64,000 bases of DNA, from NCBI RefSeq assembly GCF_036417845.1, contig NW_027118693.1:2056001-2120000 (forward strand), read 5' to 3'. Positions 1-11,440 of this stretch are shown in pieces (positions within the stretch are counted from its first letter, which is position 1; each line of letters starts with the position of its first letter). This stretch comes from Apteryx mantelli (lineage: Eukaryota > Chordata > Aves > Apterygiformes > Apterygidae). The notes under the pieces are model-generated. The model did not search any database. It was not told the DNA's origin and saw only the letters and a program-made list of their open reading frames with translations. The position numbers and the translations under genes were made by a program.

Positions 1-1312
1 GCTGCGAGCAGCCCTGACCCACGCAGCACCCTCTCAATGGGAGAATGAAGCTGCCCCGCCAGGGTCACTCCTTCCACCCAGAGCTTCTCCCCACAGCCCC
101 ATGGGGAGTTCCCCGGGCAGGCTGAGTGCTGACCCTCACAGGCCTCAGAGTCACTGCCCTGGGCACACAGCACCCTGGGGCACAGGGACACTGCTCCGAA
201 TTACAACCCTTGGCAGCCCTGTGTGCACACCCCAGCTTCACACCCCTGCAGCCGTCTCTGGGAGAAGGTAACAGTATTCCCTGTCCCTCTGACAGGGTGG
301 CAGGGAACCCCTCTTCTGAAGTACCTCCTCCTCCTCCTTCGCACTGGAGATGCCAGGAGAGTGATCCTTACAACCCTATCACCATGAGATGGGCTGGGCT
401 CAGAAGGAACCTCAGTAGCATTGCTCTAGAGCCAGAGACTTATGGTGGAAAGGGCGATGAAGATTTCTCCCACAAGGAGCTTTCCTCTGTCCTCCCACTC
501 CAGACTGCCTTTCACTTCTCTTGGCCTTCTCTCACCTTATGTCTGCAAGAGCAGGCAGTTCCCAGAGCCCTGCGACTCTTTGCAGGGGAGCTGCTCCTGG
601 ACACAGCTGTCTCTCATCACCTCTGCCTGATTGCCATGAGCCCCCTGCATCCCAGGAGCCTGGCCCAGCTCAGGAGCACAGACCCAGCTGAAGTCGTGAA
701 TTTCTCCGTCCCTTGTGCCTTGCTCCTGGGAAATGTTCCCTGAGGTAGACTAAAAGAATCATCTATGGTCTCTCTCTAAACAGTGGAGAGAGGCCGATTC
801 CAGCATTGCAATTTTTCTCATTATCTAAGAGAGGTGGAAACATCCCAGTCTAGATGCCCCTATCCCCATCTCTTATGCAGGCAGGACACCTAGACAGCGA
901 CAAGAAGGGAGTTCATTTTCCCATGGTTCAGGTGTTGATTCGGACGAGTCAATCTAGACATCTCATGCCAGGTTAGAAACCCCTGGGGTGGAGTGGGATT
1001 CATATTCCTCCTGTGAACGCCACAAATACACAGGAGGTGGGAGCTTGCCCAAACTGAAGTGTGCACAATGTGGATGTCTGCACACGAGCTCCTTGTCTAA
1101 GCTCCCATTCTAATCAATGGAGATAGAGGGTGGGAGTCAACTGGTCACACCCAAACAGCTGGTGATATTTGAAGAGACAGAAGTGGTCCAGGGCCAGTGT
1201 CTGCTTGCTCTGATGGAGCAATGGTAAGACCCTCATCCTTCTAGAGCATCTGGAGGGTGCCAGCTGGGGAATTTCCTTGGTCATCTGAAATGATCCTAGA
1301 GACCTACTACTA

Positions 1313-1805
1313 CAAATCACAGAATGGCTGAGGCTGCAAAGGACCTCTGGAGACCATCTAGTCCAAGCGCCCTGCTCAAGCAGGGTCACCTAGAGCAGGC
1401 TGCACAGAACCCTGTCCAGATGGTTTTGAATATCTCTGAGGATGGAGACTCCACAACCTCTCTGGGCAACCTGTTCCAGTGCTCTGTTACTCTCACAGTA
1501 AAGAATTTTTTCCTCATGTTCAGACAGAACTTTCTGTGTTTCAGTTTGTGCCCATTGCCTCTTGTCCTGTCACTGGGCACCACTGAAAAGAGTCTGGCCC
1601 CATCCTCTTTACAGCCTCCCTTCAGATATTTGGATGCATTGATAAGATGCCCCCTCAGTCTTCTCTTCTGCAGGCTAAACAGGCCCGGCTCTCTCAGCCT
1701 TTCCTCATATGAAAGATACTCCAGTCTCTTCATCATCTTAGTAGCCCTTCGCTGGCCTCACTCCAGTAGCTCTATATCTCTCTTCTACTGGGAAACCCAG
1801 AACTA
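1313..1805 (-). mobile_element. CR1 LINE, 3'-end fragment
   Basis: Read on the minus strand this gives the C-terminal part of CR1 ORF2, with motifs such as [19 protein letters not shown], [15 protein letters not shown] and [13 protein letters not shown]. It then ends in the CR1 3' terminus with the ATTCTGTGATT motif near 1313. There is one open stretch of about 116 codons (1386-1736). It interrupts block A sequence: the inverted third copy (23850-26860) lacks it at the matching place near 25650. A short ctactacta-type repeat flanks both ends (1303-1313 and 1801-1811). It is a 5'-truncated dead copy. Confidence 0.88.
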
Positions 1806-2679
1806 CTACTAGAGCTCCCCTCACTACAAAGGCAAGACACATGGACATCCTAGAGTGCAAACAGCTAATGGAATTCAGTGCAGACACTTGATTCAGTGAC
1901 ATAAAAATAGGCCAGCAGGGTCCTATCAGATGCCTGAGGTGTCCAGCAAAACCACATGCTTCTAGGAGCTAAAGCATAAGACCTACAGGACAGCTGTGGC
2001 TTTCTGGAGTGGTTGCTGGGCAAGCGCCCCAGTGCCTCTCAGGTTTCCTACCCGTGCCTAAAGCACTGAATGCCACCTCCACCTTTAGGCCAAATCCATC
2101 CCACCTGCATTCAAGCATGCTGCATAAATGGGAGGCACATCACACCAAGGTCTACACTCTCGTCTCTGCACTCTCAAACACTTCTAGCTTTCCTCCTCTT
2201 GAACCTCTTCTCACCCCCAGATGGTACGAACAGGGACTATGCTAATGATGTCCACAGGGTGGCTGGATCGCAGGCTGCCCAGGCCCAGGGACTTTTTCAG
2301 TGGCACCTTGTCCTTCCCGGAGATCAGTTCAGCTCTGTCACAGGGCCCATGGTGCTGCAGAGCATTCTTAGGCATTTCTGCACAGCCCAACTCTGTTTCT
2401 CCTTGGCCTCAGGTACCACAGCATTTGCTCTGTTAGTGGAAACCCTGTTTCACCTTTACATTGCTGCCTGCTTTCTATGCCAGCACGCCTCTTCTCTGAA
2501 GTGGGCCACTGCATACACAGTGTCCTTGGCTCTTGGTAGTATGGTTCCCCATGACCAATCTGCACTCTGTGCCACAGCTGAGGTTCTGCAGCACAAATAT
2601 ATACAAGTGGATGCAGCCTGGGGCACAGACAGGAGCAGACGGAGGTGCACAAGCTGTCACAGGGCTGCCACATGATTGG

Positions 2680-4860
2680 AATAACCGAGATGTGGTGGGT
2701 TCACTCGCACGACTGGAGGGCTGCAATAGCAGGCTACAAACTCTTCAGGAGAGAGTGTCAGGGAAGCTGAGGAGGGAGGATGTCCTTAGTGTGACAGGGC
2801 AGCTCAGATGTGTGGAGCTCTTCCATGGGACAGACAAGGGGTTGGGTGAGAGCTTGTGGGTGCACATCAGAGTAAGGGTGATATTGTGATGGAGTTACAG
2901 ACCACCCAGGCAGGGTGAGGAGGTGGACACAGTCTCTTCTAAGCAACCTGAGGAAGTCTTTGTGTCACAGGCCCTGGTTCTTATGGGGGGAATTTGATCT
3001 CCCTGACATTCAGTGGAAGGGCAAACAGGAGGGTGCAAGCAGTCCAGGAGGTTTCTGGAGGGTGTCAGGGACAACGTTTTAGCACACCCACCAACAAGGA
3101 CCAGCAAGGGTGATGCTTACCTAGCTCTGGTACTCGCAAACAAGGAAGAAGTGATCGGGGATGTGATCATCAGTGGAAACCTTGGCTGCAATGCCCATGA
3201 AATAGTGGAGTGCCAGATCTTGAGGAAGGATAGAAGCAGAGTACAGACACTGGACTTCAGAGGAGCAGCCCTCGGCCTCTGCAGGGCACTGGTGGCGCAT
3301 CCCGTGGCAGGCAGCTCTGAAGGGCAATGGAGCTCAGGAAAGCTGGAAGATTTTTAAGGAAAGCACCTGCCAAACACAAGGATGTTCATAACGATACTCA
3401 GTAAAACTAGCAGACATCTTACAGGACCAGCTTGGCTAAACCAGGAACTTCTGCTTGAGCTCCAGTGCAATAAGGCAGCATACGGAAAGGGGAAGGAGGG
3501 AGAGGCTGCAAAGGAGAAATTTAGGAATGTTGTCTGGCAACACAGGCACGGTGTTAGGGAGGACAAAGCTCCCCTAGGATAGGCACTTTCAGGGGATGTC
3601 AAGGGCATCAAGATGAGCTGCTACTGCTTCAGTAAGAATAAAAAGGAAAAGGTGGGCTCACTGCTGAGTGGGGCAGGGAATCTAGTAACAGCGGATGCAG
3701 ATAGGCCTGAGGACCTCAACCCCTTGTTAGCTTCAGTCTTCACACACAAGGTCTGCCAGGCTGTTCTGCCTTGAGTCAGGACTCCTGGGGAGAAAAGCAG
3801 CCACCAGGGGAGGAGGATTAGTGAGGGATTACTTGTGAGAACTCAAACTGTACAAGTCGATGGGGTTGGATGAGCTGCACACGAGGGTGCTGTGAGAGCT
3901 GACTGCTATCATAGCAAGGCCATTCTCTATCATCTTTCAAGGGTTATGGAGATGGGGAGAGGTCCCAATGACTGCAGAAAGGCAAACGTTACATCTGTCT
4001 TCAGAAAAGGCCAACAGGACAACCTGGGGAGCTGCAGGCAGTTCAACCTTACTTTGGCGAGGAGTATGTCATGGAGAGAATCCTCTTGGATCACATTTCT
4101 GGGCACATGAAGGAGAAGAAGGTGACAGGGAACAGTCAGCATGGATTTACCCAGTGTAAATTGTGCCTCACCAACCTGATGGCCTTCTCTGATTAAATAA
4201 CGTATTTGCGGATGGTGAAGAGTAAATGTCTCTTCTCTAGACTTTAGCCAGGCGTTTGACACTGTCTCCCACAATATTCTTGTACGCAAGTTAGAATGCT
4301 GCATTTTAGAAGGGCAAACCACAGATGGGTAGAAAGCTGCTTGGATGATCATGCTCAGAGGGCAGTGGTGAATGTGTAGTAGTACTCATCCTGGTGGTCA
4401 GAGAGAAGTGGAGCACCACTGACGTCTCCAGTAGCTTGTTCCTGTTTATCTTCTTTATTAGTGACACGGAGGAGGCAACACTCATCATGCTTGTAGATGA
4501 CCCCAAACTGGAGGTGCGGGGGAGCAGTCCTATGCTTGAGGGCTACCCTTCAGAGGGACCTAGACAGGCAGGAGGAAGGGGCTGTCAGGAACCTGACGAA
4601 ATTCATCAAGAACAGATGCCAGGTCTTGCACCTGGGATAAACCAGCAGTCCCCAGTGTTACAGGCTGGGGGCTGAGTGCCTGGGGAGTGGCTCTGCAGAA
4701 AAGAACCTGAAGGACATGGTGGACAGGAGGCAAAATATGAGCCAGGAGCATTCCCTGGCAGCAAAGGAGGCCAAAAGCATCCATGTCTGTATGAGCAGGA
4801 GCACAGCCAGGAGGCTGAGGGAAATGATGATCCTCTTCTAGTCAGTATTCATTAGACCAT
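2680..4860 (+). mobile_element. CR1 LINE ORF2 remnant (endonuclease and reverse transcriptase), degenerate
   Basis: The plus strand carries successive CR1 ORF2 pieces in broken frames. Endonuclease-like sequence runs from about 2690 to 3340, including a HDWxxxxxxxYKLF-like area and a SLWVxI motif near 2850. The reverse transcriptase N-terminus follows at about 3850-4200 (CRKANVTSVFRKGQQDN, then SQHGFTQCKLCLTNLMAFSD-like sequence across a frame change). Thumb-like sequence lies at 4480-4850. Many stops and frameshifts make it non-functional. The first 1.4 kb also occurs inverted at 23850-25350, so this old element was part of the duplicated segment. Confidence 0.8.
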
Positions 4861-6053
4861 GTACAAAGTCCCAAGGAAAAGAAAGACAACTGCAGTTGAC
4901 AACTGGAAGCGAATTTGGTGTAAGGCCCTCAAGCTATTGAGGGAGCTGGAGCACTTGCTCTGTGAGGAAATGGGGCTTTTCTTGGTAATGGGAAAGACCA
5001 TGAGAATGGTAAACAGCCACAAAGAGCAACTTGTGGTGTTCAGATGTAACATTAGGAAAAGGGAATGTCACTTGAAGGGTGGTGCTACAGGTCACGCAGA
5101 GGGAGTCTGCAATCAGTCCATGGCTTTGTGTTTCAAGGAAAAGCAAGCAAGGACAGAGAGACATCACTGAAGGGAGGGAGGGAGATCCCAGGGTGAGAGC
5201 AAGGTGGGGAAGCAGGTTGGGTGTCTGCAGTCTGCGGGGAAACAGGTGCAGGCTTGGGACAGTATAGGATGACTTCTGTTAGAGGTGGCCAAGGGCACTG
5301 CCAAGGCTGAAAGCCTCTGACAGAACTGAGGACTTTGTCCTCTTGGCTATGGCCGTTGTCTCTGCCACGGAGGCCTACCAAAAACGCCACCTCCTTAAAG
5401 CACGGCCTCACTGCCTTCTCCCCTCCAGGGAGCCCAGGAGGTGCCGTATCATTGCGCTGCACTCAGCATTGCACACCTCCACCCTCACACTGCCCCCACA
5501 AAGAGCCCCAAGCAAAGCATGACGGAAAGGATCACCCTACCCAGGGGCTGGCTGTCACTGCCTGGCCAATCTGCTTGATAAAACACATCACGGTTTACTT
5601 GGCATTAGAGTCACTTGCACATTTCTTTTGCCTACCTGCAATCAATGTCTCCAACTTTCTGCTCTGATCAGCCCCGGGGAGCCTTTGTTGGTAAGGGCCC
5701 TCAGTGGGACCCATTAACGCTCCAAGAAACCTTAGGATTTACTTCTGACTTTAACTTCTTGAGTGGTTTGTTCGATCTCCTCTCAGAATCTGAGGTTCAT
5801 GGGCTCAGCACCAAACCCACCCGAGGGGTCATTAAAATGCCAAAAGCCCTGAGGAGCCATGTCACTCGCCACAATTTTCTTCAGTTCTTCAATCCTTGTG
5901 TGGCTAATTGGAGAGTTTGCAGGAGGAAGATTTCAATGAGCTCCTGAAAAAGAAAGGATTTCTGCTTTTTAAGCTTTATTTTTCAGCTTTCAGAATAACC
6001 GATAGCCACACTCTCCAGTTCATACTGATCCAGAGTGTCTCTACCATAATGAA
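4861..6053. other. No gene seen; copy-1-specific non-coding DNA
   Basis: The interval lies between the end of CR1 similarity and the restart of homology with copy 2. Only short frames without recognisable family motifs are present. The bases around 5480-5960 read smoothly as 110- and 133-codon scale fragments in shifting frames, but I recognise no domain. Copy 2 lacks this whole interval. Confidence 0.5.
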
Positions 6054-7400
6054 GTGTGGACATGTAGGAAAAGCAGCATTTTTGAAAGGAGACATGTATG
6101 AACAACCTTCCTCCTCACCTCCCCAGCCCTGCCATTTCCCTCATCAGCCACTGGGGACTTAGAGCACTGCTGTTAAAATCTAACCTTTTCCCACTCAAGT
6201 CCATAGCTGAATGTTACAGCTCCTAGGCACCAATTCCCACCTGCTTTCCTTAGAGAACTAGTTGCAGGCACAGGAGGATTTTTCTTAACTGCAAACAAAC
6301 AAAATTACAATATGATACAGTTTAATAAAAAGTAGAATACACTCCCCAACTGTATGTTAAGTCCAAGCTGCCTCCAGTGAGGTCCACTTTCTACAAGGAA
6401 TAACATTCCCTGAAATGTTTTGGACAGATAGATAGAAAAGGATAGATAGAAACACAGCTAAGGAGTTGGCTAAAGAGACAATACGACTCCTGAAAGCTGA
6501 GGCAAGCTTCAGACTCCCTGAAGCTTGGAGCAGCTACTAGAGAGCTGCGAAGGATCTGAATGGCTAAGGAGCAAGGGGAGGAGGAAGACTGGAAAGCAAT
6601 GGGAAGCGCTTATGCCCAGACAGTCTGATGCAAAGGGAACTTCAGAAATGATCGATTTAATCAGGATATGTGAAAACACGTGAGAGATTACTGACACCAT
6701 ATCCACAGTGGTAACGCAAGTTGAGGGGCCCATCAATATTTCTTCTCCTGACATTTATCCCCTTCCTGAAAGTTTCCATTATTTCATCATGGGAAAACAT
6801 TGACATTTGTATTACAATTATTCAATCATTTTAGCTGACAAATGTGTGTTCATATTTTTTAAATGTTGAAAACAGTTCTTCACCTTTCCAGGCCAAGCTC
6901 AGGTGCCTAAGCACAAGCATCCAGTAGCACTTGGAGAGGCCCCAGTGTATCATGTGAGGTACCTGCCTGGTCCTGACAGCTCTCACAAGGGACCTGCAGG
7001 AGACTGGAATCCCTTGGAGCTGCAGATGGAGGCTGGGCAAAGGGGACAAGGGCACCTACAGTGGCACCAGACATCCATGACCCTATGACTGCATCCCACC
7101 CCAGTTCTGAAAATTGCTTTCCTCAAAAAAAAACAACAAAAAAAGACCAGTATATTAAAAAAAGACAGCAATGCAAAGAAGGGTGGTAAGAACACAAAGA
7201 GTTTTAAAAGCTGAAAAGTGTAACAAAACATTTCTTTGCTTTCTATCATTTTCTTAATTTCTCTCTTCTTTCACTTTTTAAAGACATTATCTAGACATTA
7301 CTTTTAGAATCAGGCCTTCACCATTAAAAAAGATAATTTTGCATCTCACACAGAGTGGCCCCAAACAGCTCCCAGCCCAGGGCTGTCCATGCCACTCCTC
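6054..7400 (+). repeat. Non-coding part of block A shared with copy 2
   Basis: This is homologous to 43450-44850 at about 87% by eye. It is AT-rich in its second half, with A-rich tracts near 7123-7145. No reading frame is conserved between the two copies, which argues against coding function. Confidence 0.7.
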
Positions 7401-7559
7401 ACTCTCTGTACAGGGCGAGTTGCACCCACCAGAGACAGGAGTGACCAGAAAACCAGCATCCCAGCCCTGTGCCTGTTGGTGCCCATCAGGTGCTCAGGCA
7501 GACAGGACCTCCCAGCCACTTACCCCAGACAGGAGTCAAGTGCTGGCCTATCAGCTTCA

Positions 7560-8340
7560 CCCACAGAAATGACCTCGCAGTCACTTTCCCACCCACATGC
7601 CTGCTCCTGCTCCATCGCCTGCAGAAGTGACCTCACTCTCACCTTTATAGTCATGGACCTCCTCCCATCTGAGGAGCTTCTGTGAAACTATTAATCTTAT
7701 AAAAACGTCCCCACCCATCAGCCTCCTGCTGGCCTTTCAACTGACCAGATACAACAGACCTCATAAGCACCTGCCAAGCCAAGGGGCCTGCTGCTCATCT
7801 TTCTCCTTCTCTTAGGGAAATGACATCAGCACACTCTTGCTTCCATCCAGTCACATGCTCAGAAATGACCTCACAATCACCATGTGAGCCATGTGCCTGC
7901 TGCTGGCCTGTCAGCGGCGGAGATAGAAGTGATCTCACAGTCACCATCCAAGCCGTGCAACTGTTTCTGGCCTCTCAGCTACTCAGTTCTAAATGACCTC
8001 ACCATCAACATCCCAGCCCTGTGCCTCTTGGTGGTTTATCAGGTCTTCAGGCAGAAGTGACCTCACAACCAATTGCCCCAAGCATTAGCCAAGTGCTGGC
8101 CTATCAGCTGCTCAGCCAGAGGAGATCATCTTACAATCATCTCCCAAGCCCACACGGCTGCTGATGGCCTTTCAGCTTCTCTGATGGAGAAGGTTTGTGT
8201 TCTTCCTTGGGAGGTCACTTCTGTCTTAGCCTCCAATAGGCTAGCAGCAGGCTCCTGGCTGGGGCATGTGCATGCAAGGTCACGCCTGCCTTAGCAGCTG
8301 ATAGATCAGCAGCAGGCCCATGCTTGGGTGCTGGTGGTGC
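7560..8340. repeat. Degenerate minisatellite, about 62-bp units, with internal orientation switch
   Basis: Imperfect units recur with an anchor close to gaagtgacctcacaatcacc followed by GC-rich sequence near tgcctgctgctggcctatcag. Anchors lie near 7570, 7626, 7864, 7928, 7992, 8054 and 8123, giving spacings of about 56-69 bases where they are consecutive. From about 8200 onward the same unit appears reverse-complemented (aggtcacttctgtcttagc at about 8212, aggtcacgcctgccttagc at about 8278). The array is missing from the copy 2 counterpart (junction near 44850). No coding function is evident. Confidence 0.75.
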
Positions 8341-8834
8341 TACTTGTCTCCGAGCAGCTGAACCTGGGGGTTTAGTTAGGTCATCCTGGCAGGAGATCCT
8401 GGCAAGAGTTTCACAAACTGCAGGCCTCAGCCAACCTAGTGACACATTGCGAAATGTGCTCAGCTGAGATGGACAGCTGACCTGCCAGGTTAGAAACAAG
8501 TCCCTCAGAGAAGAGAGGAGCATGTGCGAAGGTGAGGACCATAACTCTGGGGGGCCTTGCAGAGTTATCTGCATAAAACCGCTTCAACTTTGCAAGCTGA
8601 TCCTCAGCTATGACCCTACAAGTATTTCTTGCTGACTTAGAGGAAAGTGCTTGAGCATCAGGCGAGTATTTTCAGGGTCCAAAAGCAATGTTGGGATTTG
8701 CTTTGTTTTCAGCTCAATAATAAGCTCTGAGGCCTTGCAACCTCACTCACTGTAGTATGCGCATCTGGGAGAAGTGGTTGTAAGAGGTCAATTCTTTCCT
8801 GAAGAAATACTTTGTCTTGGGAAGTTTTCTTTAT
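8341..8834. other. Non-coding, copy-1-specific
   Basis: This is unique sequence between the minisatellite and the point where strong homology to copy 2 resumes. Only short unrelated frames are present and no motif is recognised. Confidence 0.5.
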
Positions 8835-9510
8835 TTGCCCATTTGGAAAGGTAATGACTGTGGCATTGCCGCTCGCAAGAGTTCCTCTGAGCACTCCATC
8901 ATGACAAGAACATTTCCTTGTTAACTATGTTAGAGAAAAATATCTCACCATGTCAAAACTGTTCTCTGTGGTCTCCTCCTGGATGTCAGCCCCTGGCTGT
9001 CTTGTTTTGGTGCCCGGGGCAGTGCGCAGTGCGCAGGTTGCAGCAGAGATGCCCAAGGAGGGAGCCCTTTGGAAGGGAGAGATCAGGACCCTGCCTCCCC
9101 CTTCCCCCCCCAGCCCCTTATTTCACTGCATTGGGGAGTTATTTGGATGGTTAATTAAGTGCTAAGTGGGGGATACTACTGCTTTAGAAGCAAAGAGTTT
9201 CTAGAATACTGCCATATTAGAAGAAAACAGTGTCCACAGCAATCATGTTTATTGCTAGTACCCCCCAATAAGCCTTTATTAACAGGAGAGAGAGGCAACT
9301 GCTATGCCTCTTGTCCAAGAAAACTTGGGATTTGACAGATCTCAGAAGGTTATCTTCAGTAAACTCCTCCAGGGAACCCTTCCTGAAAGGTGATCTATTA
9401 TGATCTAAATCATTCAAGCTGGAGATCTGGAGTATCTTACACCTTTAGTTAAGCATCAGCTCACAGGACAGGAAAGCCCAAATCAAATACGGGATGGAAA
9501 TTATGGAGAG

Positions 9511-9514
9511 TATA

Positions 9515-9545
<31 letters not shown>

Positions 9546-9554
9546 ATATATAAA
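9511..9554 (+). repeat. (TAAA)n microsatellite
   Basis: Tandem aaat/taaa units run for about 44 bases. The matching position in copy 2 (45551-45600) is part (TAAA)n and part (TA)n, so the tract changed composition after duplication. Confidence 0.95.
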
Positions 9555-9989
9555 GACAAAGCATTCTGTAAACACTAAAATTGATTTCACTGCTCTTTGT
9601 ATTTCCCACCACCTGTGAATTGCCTTTGATATTAGCTTCCATGTGTTTTCTTTCTTGGATAGACTATATTTCAAATGCAGAAGATGGTACTTCTGAGTGC
9701 TTGTTTTTATGGTCTCCAGTTTTAGTTGTATAAAGGAGTTACCATTAAACAGAAATGCATGGGGTTTTTTTTGCTTCATACGCTGTCATTCTAAAAGTAG
9801 TACAGACTTACACTAACTTTTGTTCAGTATACCATAGTAATCAGAGATGCAGCCTTTCCATTTTTTCATTTCTTTTCATCAAAAAGGTGCATTCAGTACT
9901 ACAGAGTGCATTTATGAATACTTTGGAAAAGACCCGTCTGTTTCCTTTCTGAAGTATATTTGAAAAATTAGAAGTGGTGAATGAATATT

Positions 9990-10560
9990 TGGGATGGCAA
10001 TATCTGGGACTGTGATGACCTCCCTGGTTCAGAGTCAGACCCAGAGCATGAGGGGGAGGCAGCTGCCTGGCCGGTGGCAGAGCAGCGGCTTACCAGACTG
10101 CATGCAGTCAGTTTGAAGGGACCACAACTACTAGTGATTTTAAAGCATCAGAGCTGCAGGATAAGCAGGGGCACTACAGGCAGCAGTCCTGTGAAGGGTT
10201 ACTAGAGTGGCTGTTAAGGTTGTGGGATGCTGGGTCAGATGTGGTTTATTTTACTAGAGGGGAACTGGATAAGACGGGGGCTTTGTGCCAGGATGCCAGA
10301 TGTGCAACACCCTCCGCACCCTGCAGCAGCAAAACCGAAACGTTTCCCCCTCCCTAATGGAGTGGGTGCTGAGCATGGTGCGGTTAACCTGGCCAACTGC
10401 CGTGGACATCGATGACGGGCTCACCAGGTGGACTGCTATGGCAGGAGGAATAAACCAACTGCGGCAATTAGCAATGCTGTCCAGAATTTATTCCTCCGAG
10501 TTTATCAGACCAGATCAGATCCCCAGGAGCAAAAGCATCTGGACTAGGATGCTGTGAACC
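9990..10560 (+). mobile_element. ERV-L gag remnant, truncated (copy 1)
   Basis: This is about 97% identical to 46036-46605 in copy 2, where the same gag-like sequence continues into more gag and an integrase. Short gag-like stretches in broken frames include WLLRLWDAGSD-like sequence near 10208-10245 and LTRWTAMAGGINQL near 10420-10460. It stops abruptly at about 10560, where block B sequence begins. The element is dead: stops and frameshifts are shared with copy 2. The assignment to ERV-L (class III) rests on resemblance to ERV-L gag recalled from family knowledge. Confidence 0.7.
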
Positions 10561-11239
10561 GTCTTTCCACATCTCCTGCTGTGAGTCTTCAGCAGCACCT
10601 GAATGTCACCTGCTCTGCAGTATCTCTGGTGTTTATGGCACAAGTGAGTCTCCTGAAGGTCCTTGCTGCAGCTCAGCTCTCTCTTTGTGCTGCAGAAAGT
10701 GAGCCCTGGGTAACTGAAGCCCTGTGGGGATGAAAGCTCTGAGCTGCCCTTGCCCACACCTCCATGGCCTTTCAGCATGCTCTTAGGAAGAGTGAGCACG
10801 AGCCAGGGGAATGAGCACTGGTCTCTTCAAACTCATGGGGCAGAACTAGAGTGAGACAGGTGCCACAGCTTCTCCTTGCACACTCCATGAGTGCTCAGTG
10901 GGCAGAAAAGCAGAGTCAGCAGGCGTTTGGAGACTTGCAATGGGGGATGCCATGCCTCACCCTCAGAGGTGCCAGGCTCTGCCCTCTGAGGAGAGAGGAA
11001 AGCCAGACCTTTCCCAGAGGCAAAGGTACCTGACTTGCTGGGAGCCAGAGGAAGCCAAGTTACTGCTACAGACTCGCACACAGGATTCCTCTTTCCTACA
11101 CGGGAGGTGCACAGCGTTCTCCTCCGCCCCTGCTTTAGGTCAAGGGGAGCAGGAGGGCATGATTCCTCTCAGCTCTCTTTGACTTGCACCTCATGACAAG
11201 GAGACTCCTCTGCCTCTCCACTGAGTGTGAAAGGGAGAG

Positions 11240-11440
11240 AGGAACCCTGGGAGGTCATCCAGGCTGCGCAGCTGCTCAGAGCATGGTGTGTAGTGAAGTC
11301 AGACCAGGAGGCTCTGGGCTTGTCCTGTGGCGTCTTGAAAACCTCCAAGAGGGGACACTCCATAGCCTGTCTGGGCGATGTGTTCCAGCACCTGACTCTC
11401 CCCGTGGTCATTTTTTCCTTTATGTCCAGTCAGAATGGAG
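11240..11440 (-). mobile_element. CR1 LINE 3' fragment, old
   Basis: The sequence is a diverged form of the CR1 3' region, read on the minus strand. It carries the recognisable plus-strand order gaggtcatccagg, cctccaagaggggacactccatagcctgtctggg and ttatgtccagtcagaa. The duplicate is at 58468-58668, so insertion preceded duplication. Confidence 0.75.

Larger units (their letters stand above)
1..10560 (+). repeat. Segmental duplication block A, copy 1
   Basis: Three parts of this block recur in the same order and orientation later in the window: 1-930 matches 42501-43440, 6054-7400 matches 43450-44850, and 8835-10560 matches 44870-46605. By eye identity is about 85-88% in the first two parts and 94-98% in the third. 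The homology is already running at base 1, so the true left edge lies outside the window. Copy-1-only parts are 931-6053, mostly CR1-derived, and 7400-8830, a minisatellite. The block ends abruptly inside an ERV-L gag remnant at about 10560. Confidence 0.85.

Noticed and set aside
126..743. Open frame of 205 codons, plus strand, with similar frames near 42710 (plus) and 26806 (minus)
   Set aside because: The similarity comes from the shared segmental repeat. The frames are not kept open over the same length in the three copies, so there is no sign of coding constraint.
7560..8340. CRISPR-like spaced repeats
   Set aside because: The repeats are imperfect, whole-unit tandem and partly inverted, in a vertebrate genome; this is a minisatellite.
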